NCBI RefSeq assembly: GCF_932526225.1
Contig: NC_064035.1
Span: 9,659,296 to 9,723,295 of the forward strand
Source: Nematostella vectensis
Lineage: Eukaryota; Cnidaria; Anthozoa; Actiniaria; Edwardsiidae
Length of the DNA: 64,000 nucleotides
Direction of reading: 5' to 3'
The stretch's first letter is position 1, and the number at the start of each line of letters is the position of its first letter. Both the position numbers and the translations under genes were made by a program. Below are positions 37,301 through 50,900 of the stretch, piece by piece. A model generated the notes under the pieces. The model was not told the origin of the DNA and ran no database searches. It saw nothing but the letters and a program-made list of their open reading frames with translations.

Positions 37301-40300
37301 CAGGGTGCATCTACTTACCCGGTCGCTGAACTGGATATCCCGGTTGCCTGTTTAAAAAGACCACCTAGGGTGTATCTACTTACCCGGTCGCTGAACTGGA
37401 TATCCCGGTTGCCTATTTAAAAAGACCACCAAGGGTGCATCTACTAACCCGGTCGCTGAACTGGATATCCCGGTTGCCTGTTTAAAAAGACCACCCAGGG
37501 TGCATCAGCTACTTACCCGGTCGCTGAACTGGATATCCCGGTTGCCTGTTTAAGAAGACCACCCAGGGTGCATCTACTTACCCGGTCGCTGAACTGGATA
37601 TCCCGGTTGCCTGTTTAAAAAGACCACCCCGGGTGCATCTACTTACCCGGTCGCTGAACTGGATATCCCGATTGCCTGTTTAAAAAGACCACCCAGGGTG
37701 CATCTACTTACCTGGTCGCTGAACTGGATATCCCGGTTGCCTGTTTCAAAAGACCACCCAGGGTGCGTCTACTTACCCGGTCGCTGAACTGGATATCCCG
37801 GGCCGTTCACGTCAGGCATCCCCGCATCAGTCACGGCGACAGGGTTATCATACGCGGCCGTGGCAGTCGAGGGTGGGGTGCTGCCAGGAACCATGGCGAC
37901 CACCTGGGAGGAGTTGGCCACCTCTGTGTTTGACACAGGTACCAAGCGGGCTTCTACCTTCAGCATGAGGGTGTAGCCCATACCGAAGCGACTCTTCAGG
38001 TGCTGTGCGCTACCCACGCACTTGAACTGACCGTTGACCATGATGGCGAGTCTGGTACACAGTGCTTCACATTCCTCCATGCTGTAGATATAGAACGCCT
38101 GATTATCCAACAACAACAACAAGCTTATAATGCCTTAAGAACATGTGGCCTAAACGCTTTTCTTTTTTTAATAAAACTTTCCAAGCACATAGAACAATCG
38201 AATTGGTTCACTTTTCGGAACAGCAAATTCAGAGAACGGCGGTTGCGCTAAGCTTATATGTAACAACCATTCAAACAAGAACTTGTTGAGGCCAGCAAAC
38301 TACACGTTTTTGAAGTATAGTAACAGAGTAAGCTGTCATAGCCTGCACCTGTGAGAAGTCAACACAATAGAGCGCCCTCCTTTCATCACATGTGTGAGCG
38401 AGTCCCAGAGGAATCGGCGAGCAACAGGGTCCATCCCAGTTGTAGGCTCATCCTGATAATAGAACGGTCAGCGGTCACTACACGCCAATCCAAATATCCA
38501 AAACTAATAGAACGGTCAACGGTCACTACATGCCAATCCACATATCCAAAGCTAAGAAGAATCGATATCGGTCATAAAAAACGGATCGAAATTTAACAAA
38601 ATCGAAATTGAAAACACAATATTTAAAGTTCTATTCTGATTCTGAATGATGGGTTGCCTGTGGTTTAATTTCCATGAAATGATTGTTTGGTTGCCTGTGG
38701 TTTAATTTCCAAAAATATGATTTATACATGTAAGTTGTCTGTGGTTTACTCACCAAGAATATAATCGGTGGGTTGCCGACCAGTGCGATGGCTGTGCTGA
38801 GTTTGCGTTTATTTCCACCGCTGATGAGAGTAAGCAAGAATAACATACCTTGCATTAGTGCTCAGGAATTTACTAACCGTCCTGTTCGAAATAACAGTTA
38901 TAGATATATCAGTAATAGATTTTCCTTCCAAAATTATTATTAACCAAATTACGATTCTTAGGAGCCTAAATTCTTACAATACCTCAAATGTATTCTTAAG
39001 TTTACCTGTAGTCCCCGCAGAGCTTGTCGGCCCATTTACCAAGATTCAAATGCTCGATTGTTGTTGACACCACGTTTGGTATCTTGTCTGGCTGAACACC
39101 TCGCAGGCGCGCAAACATGGTCAGCATCTCTCGTCCTGTCATGCGCTCTATGAACGCATCAAACTACAAACACGAAAATAGGATGTAAGCAAAATGCATT
39201 ATTCTATGACAATTCAAATTGGGACCTTTGAACGGTGTTCATCATAACATACCTGTGGGCAGTAACCAATCCTTTGTTGAACCTGAAACAATGAGATACG
39301 ATACTTAAGTAAACAAGACAAGGGGATTTTACCTATATGGATGTATTTAATCAAGGAGATGTCTAGGGGGTATGGAGATCAAGGAGATGTCTGGGGGGTA
39401 TGGAGATCAAGGAGATGTCTGGGGGGTATGGAGATCAAGGAGATGTCTGGGGGGTATGGAGATCAAGGAGATGTCTGGGGGGTATGGAGATCAAGGAGAC
39501 GTCTGGGGGGTATGGAGATCAAGGAGATGTCTGGGGGGTATGGAGATCAAGGAGACGTCTGGGGGGTATGGAGATCAAGGAGATGTCTGGGGGGTATGGA
39601 GATCAAGGAGATGTCTGGGGGTACGGTGTTCAAGGAGATGTCTAGGGGATATGGTGTTCAAGGAGATGTCTAGGGATATGGTGTTCAAGGAGATGTCAAA
39701 GGGGTATTTGATCAAGGAGAAGTCTAAGGGGTATTTGATCAGGGAGATGTCTAGGGCGTATGTAATTAAGGGTGTGTACCTCTTTGAGGTGTGTCTGTAT
39801 GTCATAACCATCTAGATACGCCGTGCCTTCAGAAATACTCTGGTCGCCAGTCAGCATGCTGAATGTAGTAGTCTTACCAGCACCTGCAGCGATATTTCTA
39901 TTTTATTAATATTTTTTATATTTATTTTATTGTTCAATAGTACAAGTTCCAATTTTATTATTTTTTCACGTAGAACTTACATCGTTAATATCCCTATAGA
40001 GATGTGCTTACCGTTAACTCCTAGAAGGCCAAAGCACTCTCCCCGGGGTATCCCAATACAGAGGTGATCCACAGCAGTTCTATCGGATCCATGGTACACC
40101 TACAGAAAACATCAAAACAAATACGATCGTTTAGGGGTAAGACTACTTGTCTTTTTGTGTATTTGGAGAATGATATATTGCTCAAAATATGAGCAGGTGA
40201 GAAAGGTTTTGCTACGCTTCATTAGTTTATCTTATTTGTTTGTTCCCTTAGAAATATCAGGGATATACAACTAATGACATATGAGAATTTGTCTGAACAA

Positions 40301-43300
40301 CTCGCCTTATGTCACTATATAATGCCTATTATCACCGGCCAGTTTCTTTAGTCCAGCAACGATTTACCTTTGTGAGATCCTTGACAATCACCGACTCCTT
40401 CTTGATCTGTTCTGGGTTGAGTGAGTGAACACGGGCTCGTTCCCCCGCCACATCACAGTCCTGAGAGGTCCAAGGACAAATGGGAATTAGTCTATAAGCT
40501 TAGACGTCACAGGCGCCACGATCACGTGGCATAGATATCACTGACGCCGGAGCTCGAAGGTAAGAAAGGGAATTTAGTTTAGCTCTCAGCTTGGGACGAC
40601 ACATAAGGCAGGGCGGCCATGTCGGGATTGATTTGAAGGTCGGTCTCGCTTTCACTGGCACGCCAATCAAATGTGAGAGGTCTTTTAGTAGGGTAACTAC
40701 CAGTTCTCTAGAGGCCTGTTTTGGTTTTTCCTTGTCATATGTTGTTCATAAACTTGTTCAACAACCTTGAAATTTGATACAGGTGTTAATTTGATCCTTT
40801 TAAATGCCATTTTTTTCTAGGGAAAATGAAAATAAAATCTTTAAAAACAGATAGTTACACTATAAAAACATGTAAAAGTATCCTTTAACTGTTTTTCGTT
40901 TCTTTTATGTCATTACTGATAGAGAAATCACTGTTTTTTGAAAATGACAAAATTGGTCCTCCCTCACCCCTCTGAGTCTCAGATTTTATGCACCGACGTG
41001 AAAAAGGTATACTTGACCTAAGAAATATATGTGCCAAGTTTGGTGCTTCTACTAAAAATTGCACAAAACATCCATTTTTGCGCTAAGCCACCTACTATCT
41101 GGGGGTATAGGCAATATGAAGTCATTGAGCCAGACCCCTATAGAAATTAGTGCTGATAAACCATAGAAACGAACCAGTCTCTAACTGTTGAATAGCTTAG
41201 CTAGTACTAAGATCATTAAAATAACAGGAATGGCAAGTGATAGAAACAACGTTGAATCTATGGCTAACGGTGAACACACGCAGCACGCGCCTAAATACCC
41301 CCAAAGGTGGGTGAAAATAAGCAGAAAACCTCGGTACGCCAAAGTACGCTGGATCTTCGAGCATGAAAACAACTGTACAAACCTCGTTCGGCCGACCCTG
41401 TTTCTTGTCGTCTTCTGGCATCCGAACACGTGCACCAATAAAAAAGTTCACCTAAAAAAATAAACATCAGTGGCCTTTGCTACAAAGCAAGTAGAGAATG
41501 CTACAAGAGGTGCGGATAAAAGGTTTGTACGGCCACAGTTCAATATGTCAGATACAGAGGATGTTGTCTTCGTCAAATTAATTTTGCTAGAGACTTTGTT
41601 GTTTGAGAAAGACTTATCGAAATTTGGAACTGGCTTTTGACAGTTCAGATCTGATTCGGTTTTATTTAGTTGCGACATTACCATTCGGTACAGGGCACCT
41701 TTTACTATCTGGCAGAAATAATTCGGACGTTTTGTGAAGACTATATAGATAATTATTTTCTATCAATTAGTGTTTTCTACGACGTTTTGGCAATGCTGCA
41801 CCTTCATCGGGAATTTCTGATGATTCCTTAAAAATAAGGCAGCATAACCATCGTCTTTTAAGACGATGAAGTTAAACTTCTTACCACCTGAACAATCCCC
41901 AATTACTACTTTATAGAATATATAATAGAAAGTAATTATTCATATAGTATTAGCATGTGGATCACTGGACGGGCCCAACAACACTACAGACTTTTTTTTA
42001 GTGACAAAGGGTGACGTCTGCGAACCTGTATTAGTAGAGTGAGGATGAAGAGCACCACGGCCTCCACGGCCATGTAAAGAGCGTGTTGACCGACGCCAGG
42101 CCTGTCCCAGTTCAGGGAGGAGTCTGTGAACTGGATCCCGTTATCTCTACATGATTCAACTGTCCTGAAACACGACACAAGTGTCATCACACATTGTAAA
42201 TGACATGGCGCGGAAGATGCGCGTAGTAAGGTGATGCAAGTAGATTGTAGTTTTGCCCTTTCAAAGATTGTTTACGTTCGCAACTCATATTGCATGTCAG
42301 CATTGAGATTAATTGTTTGAAATGTTTCTTGTCCGAAAAATACTATACTAAAAAGCGGCGAATTTCGTAGTGACATAGCGGTTCTAGCATTGACATTCTC
42401 TCGCTTTTTGAGATTAGAATATAAACGTTATATCTTTTTTAGTCTCTAGGGTTAATCTATATATAATAGCCTAGCATTATAACTTATATCTAAATGTATA
42501 CTTGATTATAGCTTAATATGTTGTATGTAATGTGTATGTATACTAGTAACATTTTTTTTTTAGTACAGTGTAACATTTTTAAAAACTGTAAAAATTGTTT
42601 CAGTAGCTACAAGCACGAATTGCGGAGCTATTTCTATACTTACTGAAGTGTACTGCAGATTTTTCGGTAGCCATAGTTAGTGCTCATGTCGATCAAAGCG
42701 TAGGAAACACTAAAAAACCCAAACAATTTAAATTATATACCTGGCAAGAATAAATGATCACTTTTAAAGCGGAGATATCACCTGTTTACTTCCTGTCAAT
42801 TACTTAACAATTTCCCGATGATTTTTAACGGAAAACGCGTAGAAAATTGTAAAATCAAAATTGAAAAATCAGTGTATTTTTAAAGTTTCTTCGTGCATTA
42901 AAGTTCAAAGTTTCTTCGAGCATGTGATATCTTTAGACCGGATGGCCTGTTGGATAGTGCAGATTCTTACAGATTCTTACAGATTTTTTTGTCTTTTATC
43001 AGTTGACGTTTCCGACGACCCGACAGAAGTAAACTAGTGCGATTGTCGCTTTAAGACATATTGGTGTCTTGTATTGGTAGTGCAGGGAACCGATCATGTA
43101 TCAGTACATCACTTGTACTTACGTGTATGTTGGGAGGAGCATGAATACATAATGCATGATCTCTGCTTCGTCCAACAGATTCAGGGATGGGATACGACAA
43201 AGGAACACAGCCAGCAACATGCCCTGAGGGTACAGAAACGAGTGAGATTATCGTATGATTGCCAAGCTGGCTCTTTTGTTCTCATGCCGGATCCTGTCGT

Positions 43301-46300
43301 GGCGTATCTGGTAGAGGGAAGGGGGATCGCCGTTATGAACGCTGTCGCAACGTGAAGTCTCGTCGTATTAATTTCACCCTGTATCCTGTTGTGTCGTATC
43401 CCATTAAAGCATGTAGAGTATTGTGGCATCGTGCCGAATATTGTGTTATACCATATCACAATATATCCTGTGGTGTGTCATATCGTGTCGTATCCTGAAG
43501 CGTTGTGTCGAACGCGTTGATATTAAATGTCGGATGTCACATGTCCCGCTGTATCGTGTAGCGTTGAATCGAGTCGTGTCGTACATCACCATTTCGTGCA
43601 CATCACCCTGCACCCTGACGTGCATCCACAGGGTTACCAACCTCTCAATCAGTCTCCAGTCAATCCCAGTAACTAGCTCGAATATTCTTTTTAGAGGCAT
43701 CAAGTAAGGCGGAATCCCTCAACTGCTCAAACGTTAGAAATACCGCTTATTCTGAATAAATACACACCACAAAGCAAAGAGAGTTTATTGTAACCTTTAT
43801 TTTAGGATATAAGACATTTATAGGACAATTACAGGTGGTGATCAATCGTGAAAACATTCGAGCTAGTTACTGGGATTGACTGGAGACTGACTGAGAGGTT
43901 GGTAAGCCTGTGGCGCATCCTGTGCTCTCGCCATTTCTGGCTGTTATTATGGCAGTCGTTCCACGTCATGTCGTATCGCATAATGCCATTACATGTTGCC
44001 TGCATCCAGGAGATATCGGCGGCACGGTCATGGCACAATATAGATAGTTCTTTACACTAACGTGCATCTAAACAGTACGTAAATATGTACAAACGTGTAT
44101 CAAATTAACTGTTTACTTACAAAACTCATGATAGACAGCACGAAAACAGTCATGGCGTAAGCGATCAGTTGGGACTTGAAGGCAAACGACATGACGTAAA
44201 TGAAAGGTAAGACGACCAGACCAAACAAAATCTGAAAGGAAAGAAAAAGGCATGGGTAACAAAGCATAGCAGCAGTTTAAAAGAATGTCGATCAACTTCT
44301 CCTTTGTTATTGTTTATAACTAAAAATACAACGGTTTAATTGCAAGTATAATTCAAAATAACAATCCACGATTGAAGTCTGATGCTTTATTAATGATATT
44401 TGATTGAAAGTTTCTTGTTTGAATTAGCCGATGGAAAAGGATTCTTTGTGCGACTCGGCATTGAGCGGGAGCAAAGAATGGCGTGATTGGCCTTCTTTAA
44501 GAACACTTTATCGAAGAAATGTGGATTTCTTGGAACACTGCGTTGGACTCTTGGAACATGTTAATTTTTTTTTTAACCAAATGTGGAAGATTCATGCAAT
44601 GATACGAAAGTTGAATGATATTGAGCAAGGTAGGTGGTAAAAAAATCACTTTCTCAAAATTTTCGACATGATTGACTGTGGAACAGGTACAACATTGAGT
44701 GACTCTTAGAACACTGTGAGTATACTAGAACAATGTGCGACTCTTGGAACTCACCAGCAACAAAAACACAGACCCCATGTCATTCTCAAACTCCTCGATT
44801 TGGAACGCAGCGAACAAGATCAGAATGAGCAGGCATGGAACGAGATAGTTCAAGAAGTCCCAAGTGTAGGTGGCCGACCAGTAGCTGAATGCATCCACTC
44901 CACTGACAAATTGTAAGTGCTTAGCCTATTGTGAAAAAAAAAATTCCCGGCTTTTTAAGCGTAGCTTAAACATAATTACAATAATTAACAATAACAATAA
45001 TTACAAGAAAATACCCGTCACTTTACATAAAAGAACACAAAAATTTAAATTTATTTCCTAATTATGCTGGAAAAAGGCTTATATCCATCTATCATTCTTG
45101 TGGTGGTGTTGCTTAAAAGCAACTCAATTACTAGAGCTTTTTTGTTATATTTACAATGCTAAATCCCTTCCAGCTTCACGAATCGAAATGAACAAATCAC
45201 TAAACAGCTCTGACGAATACGCTAAGGTCGGGTAAACGTGCGTTTCTTTCTCGTGGAAAAAATCTACTCTAGATTAAGATAAAGCCTGGAACACATAAAA
45301 GTTGGGAAGGAGTTCTAGAATTTTTTAGCGAAAGATGTCAAGTCTAAGGGGGTTTTGTGTATTCTTATCGACGATGGTTGATGACGGAGAAACCGTAATT
45401 TCGAAGATTGTTCTACAGTCTCGTACAAACCCATTTCGTATTTGGTACCTTTGAGGTCCTCTCTTGCACCAGAAAAGTGATAAAACTGGCGGCCATGAAT
45501 GCCATACCCATAGACATGAAAATAGCCAGGAAGAGCACTGAGATTGTTGAGGTCACATTGTCCGCCTGAAAATAACCGATAGTATATAGTGTAAAAAAGA
45601 TATGTAGTGGTGGTCTACGCATTGTAGCGCGTTCAACTTTGATTTTTTTTAAGTGTACGGTAGTAGATATTTATCAATATGTTGTACTTTCATCGTTTCA
45701 TTTGTGGTCGCTTTGTGAATGTGTTTTACCTTCTTCTTGCCATTGCTTAGAAGTCTACTGTGCCAATAAATATCTCGTTCTGGGCATTATTTGGAAGTCT
45801 ATTGTGTCAATAAGTATCTTGTTCTGGGCATTGTTTGGAAGTCTACTGTGTTAATAAGTATCTTGTTCTGGGCATTGTTTGGAAGTCTATTGTGTCAATA
45901 AGTATCTTGTTCTGGGCATTGTTTGGAAGTCTACTGTGTTAATAAGTATCTTGTTCTGGGCATTGTTTGGAAGTCTATTGTGTCAATAAGTATCTTGTCC
46001 TGGGCATTGTTTGGAAGAGTATTATGTCCATAAGTTGTACCTTAATCTGAGCATTGTTTGGAAGTCTATTGTGTTAATAAGTATCTCGTTCTGGGCATTG
46101 TTTGGAAGTCTATTGTGTTAATAAGTATCTCGTTCTGGGCATTGTTTGGAAGAGTACTTTGTCCATAAGTTGTACCTTATTCTGAGCATTGTTTGGAAGT
46201 CTATTGTGTTAATAAGTATCTTGTTCTGGGCATTGTTTGCAAGAGTATTATGTCCATAAGTTGTACCTTATTCTGAGCAATGTTTGGAAGTCTATTGTGT

Positions 46301-47953
46301 TAATAAATATCTCGTTCTGGGCATTGTTTGCAAGAGTATTTTGTCTATAAGTTGTACCTTATTCTGAGCATTGTTTGGAAGTGGATGATTTGTTGTCTCA
46401 ATGCCCTGTTCGGAGTCTCCGCTGAGCTCTGCTAGAAGGATGTTGCTAAGAGCATTTATAGATGAAGCAATGATGTGATAGCCCTGAAAAACGAATTGGG
46501 TTTATTATACACAAAAACGTCGAAAGGTAAAAGAAGTGGTACCTCAACAGAGCTAAGTGGCCTCTAAATAGAGGTTCAAAATAAGGCATTGGAGAAATAA
46601 GAAAGATGAAGTAATTAGGAATGAGGATAGACGCAAACAGTAATCTCAGATAGCACGAGAAAACATACAGTAGTACCTGGTTGCTGTACCAGACGTAAAC
46701 AGTAATCTCAGATAGCACGAGAAAACTAGTACCTGGTTGCTGTACCAGACGTAAACAGTAATCTCAGATAGCACGAGAACACATAGTACCTGGTTGCTGT
46801 ACCAGACGGTGGTAAATGAGGAGGGCAGCTCGACCTTGGGAGGGACCACAGAGGCGTTGGTCACGTTAGTTGCCGGGACCACATATCCAGGTGATGGCAG
46901 GGGTCCGATGGTCACCCCGGCTACGTACTCGTAGAAAAACTGCTTGGCGTTGCTCTCCTCAAGGACGTACTCATCAAAGTACGTGTTCATGTCTGCCAGG
47001 TTAGTGCTACTAATGGACGGAGGATTGCAGCCTTTGCCTGTTTGACTATCAAGGAAGAAAGATATCAAGATAAGCGCACACGCAAACGCGATGTTCCGAA
47101 GTCTTCAAGGCGTCTCGTTCATTGAGCTAAAGTACACGAGGAGAGCATCACTATTTAAGTTCTTGGACTGAAATATTTATGAATACCCACCAATTCAGGA
47201 ACTTACACTCAAAAGATCCATTATTTAGAAATGCTAAAATTGGAGGTATAAAAACACTAACTAACCTGTTAAGGCACTTGTCACAATGCTTGTATCCAAA
47301 ATTGTCATTGTTACTACAGTTCGATGAAGTCAGATTACCATCCAAGAACTGAAATGGGGTAAGAATACAAGCCATGGGATATTTTAAGAGACGGGGTTAT
47401 CACTATTTTTAGCAGCCATTCCATTCAAAAGGGGGATAGAAATATTCCGAGCGGAGTTAGCACAATCTTATGGTCCTGGAAAAGAATGCATGTCATATAA
47501 AGTAAAATCACGGTAACATGAGCAAACCACTTTGCGTAACCTCACTTATATACACCACGCCCTTACATCATTTCGGCAGTGCTCGTTAAGCACAAGGAAC
47601 TTGTAGTTGCAGCAGTTGCCTGCTGACGTAGTGTAGTTGTAGGAGGACTTGACTACATGAATGCCATCGAGTGCGTTTTTTGTGCGGATATCATACACTT
47701 TGTTCGTGACATCAACAGTATCCGCTTTCACGGTGGCTAGGTGGTCTCGGGTGCGCTAGCAGAAAGAAAAAAAAAACGCGATTAGCTGGGTGAGAAATAT
47801 GATCTGAAACCGGGTATGATGGTTGAGAGGCAAGGTTTAGCGCCTTGTTATTGGGGTGTTGGATGGGGGGTGGGGGTCATATGGACGTCATCCTATCCTA
47901 ATTTACAAAGTATTGAAAAGTTTCTTAGAAGCTTGTTTCTTTCTTTCTTTCTT

Positions 47954-47984
<31 letters not shown>

Positions 47985-50900
47985 GAAGTGATAGATTGAT
48001 TGGGTTCTGCAAATCATCTAATTGTGGAATTGGAATTGTCCATAAACCTTTTATTTTTAGCTGGCAAAAAAATGTGCTTGTTTGTGTTCCAGCGCCTTCA
48101 AGACCGCGGTCCATCTATACTTAACAAAACATGTGCACCGATAAATAAAGTATCGCTATAGGAGAACTTAGTACCTGCAGAGTGGCCTGGGCCTGGGCGG
48201 TATTCGATCGGTTACGGAAATCTGCAAAAAACACTTTGGTGTTGACTCCATCCGTGCTGAGGTTCTTGAGGTTCAGTAGACGTGCTGGATCGTTACCACG
48301 CGCCCCTCCAGTATTCATGATCAGGAGCCCAAATAGTACCATTACCATCGGCAGCAAAATCTGTGTCACAACAGACTTCTTGTCGCGCTTGGAGTTAATG
48401 AAGCGCTTGACTAACATTGCTTTGTAGTGCTGCCACTGCAGTGCGAACCCCGTCTGCAACTCTGTTGGGCATTGCAGCATAATTAGCCATCAGAATTATT
48501 CATCTGATGACAATTTTTGCTGAAAACATGTAACCTTCTTTGGGATTGACGGGATAATTTGATTTGAGCAATCGCAGTATTTTGATTTTAATATTTTGAT
48601 ATCTTAAAAGAGATTGGCTGGACAGGATACGTAAGAGTAAGTTAAGTCTAATTTTTTTTAGTAGAGTAGTATAGGTCAAAATGAAGTTAATGATGCCTCT
48701 TGACTTGAACGGAATAGTCCAGAGAGAAACTTATAGGTTAACATAATGTCTCGTGACTTTGGGCGGAATAGGCCATAGAGGAGCTTATGGATTAATTACA
48801 AAAAACTCTTGACTTTGGGTGGTATGGACTAGAGAGGAGTTAATACAGTTGGTTAACATTATGCCTTTCGAGTTGGAGTGGTGAAGGTTAATCAAGGAGT
48901 TGTTTAGAAACTGAGCTTAATCTGAAGTAGTACAGTGGGTCATAAGGACAGTTAGAGATGGATAATTTAGTTAGTATCTGTACCTCCCATATCCGGATCC
49001 TCATCTGTTGCCGCCATATCGATTATTTTCTCGGTCTCCCTGTGGTGCTCATGATCACTGATACTGTAGACAGAACGAATAGCAATTTGCTATAAAACAA
49101 TCTTATACCGCAGTTAAAAATAAAATCCTTTGACAATCCATAAACTTTAACGTATTTTTATTTTCATTTTTTTAATCGTTATTTAACATAATCCTTATAA
49201 TTTAATATAGGTTCCATTTTTGCCGGAATTATAGTTGATTCTATTGATAAACGTCTTGTTCATACGTTTATAAGTCATTATTTTCATTATTTATTTGAGT
49301 ATTATCTGATAATCTTTTTGTAAATAGTACTTACGACATTGGCGACCCAGGTTGTTAGCAAGTAGAATAATGTAGAAGAAAAGAGAAGAAAAGACAAAGC
49401 CATTTAGAATGTTAATCATGTTATGTCATTTTAGTTGGCTGCCATTTTAGGTAAGAAACAATTAACATATGAAATTATTCGTTTCTATAGTTCTATAGTA
49501 AAAAAGTCTTGATAATTATTTCTACCATAGCGGACAATGAAAGTAGTTCTGGGGAAAAGGGCTGAAATGTATCGGCGCAAAAAAAAAAAAAAAGAAAACG
49601 ATACTCCAGTTAGGAGAGTAAGGCAGGTTATCATTTGTAGGTTCCTATGACAGAAATAAGCTTTATGTGCCGCGCCAAACAATTATCATGCGGGGACCCA
49701 AGAAAACGAATCTCTAAGTTTACTAAAATAACTGTTTTCGGACAAAGAACAGGCTACAGTAAATGCAATGTTTCTGTAAATTATTTTCCTCGGGTCTTCA
49801 TCAAAATTGGGTCACTAACAGGTTTTTAGTTATACTAATACCTTTCAAAATACACCAAAGCCAAGTGAAAAGGTTTCTTACTTTTTAGTTCTTTTTAGAC
49901 CGCTGATCACTCAAATGACTCGAAGCTCTAAGACAATCCTTTTTTTAAGTTAAAACTACTTAACTAAAGTATCTGTACTCACATGTCTTCCACTGTCTTC
50001 TCAGAGCCCTCGCCCACTTTCATGAACACCTCTTCCATGGTTGTACAAGAGACGCCATAACTAGCGATTCCGTAATCCTCCTTGTTATCTGAAGTTAGAC
50101 AGATAATCAGTAATCTGCTAAGTCAAAATTTCCAAATATCACTAGAGGTGATGTGAGTTTGTAGTTTTGGGAAAACTGAAATGGAGTCTACATATCAATG
50201 AAGACTAAACAATGTGCATAGTCAACGACAGTCAACAAAGACTTAAAAAAGGTTCCGTAGAAGGCTATAAACAGGGAAAGTTGTATTTGAAAAATAATGC
50301 GAGTTTTGAATATTCAAAACAACAACAAAATTTGCTTTGGCATGCAAGTAGGACCTACGGACTTTAAACATGTGTACAGGGCTTACTTTCGAGCTTCACG
50401 AAAAGAGACTCAAAGTCCTTGGACGCCTCTCCATTCAGCACAAACTCTATCTCTGCGCCAACATTGCTCAGAACTTGAGCAGAAGGTACGGTCTCTCTGA
50501 CGGCATTGATAATGGCATTATCGTCACAGTCTTCTTTCTTCACGAGAGTGAGGTGATAACCCACTCCATACCTAGCAAACAACATTCGCCAAGTCAGTGC
50601 GCGTAAAGACGTAAGATCTCTCTCGCCCCCTGCTTCCTCCACCGACCCTTTTCCGCCTCGTTCTCGCGCCTGTGACCTCGACGCCTTGGGTTCCCGAGGA
50701 TGACCGTCCACAGTAGAAGCGTGTTCTTCTCAAGGAAATGTTGGTGTCTATTGGGAATACCTGCTCTCAGAATAACCATCCACAGTAGAAGCGTGTTCTT
50801 CTCAAGGAAATGTTGGTGTCTATTTGGGAATACCTGCTCTCAGAATAAGCAAGTTTGTGGACAAATACCTGCTCTTCAGGAATAGCGACGACCCACAGCA

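Noticed and set aside
39341-39815. 147-codon repeated ORF
   Set aside because: A by-product of the 28-bp minisatellite in an ABCA intron; three frames are open at once.
44431-44916. Plus-strand ORFs in the ABCA gene
   Set aside because: 44716-44916 is antisense to ABCA exon 28, and 44431-44640 lies on a dispersed repeat.
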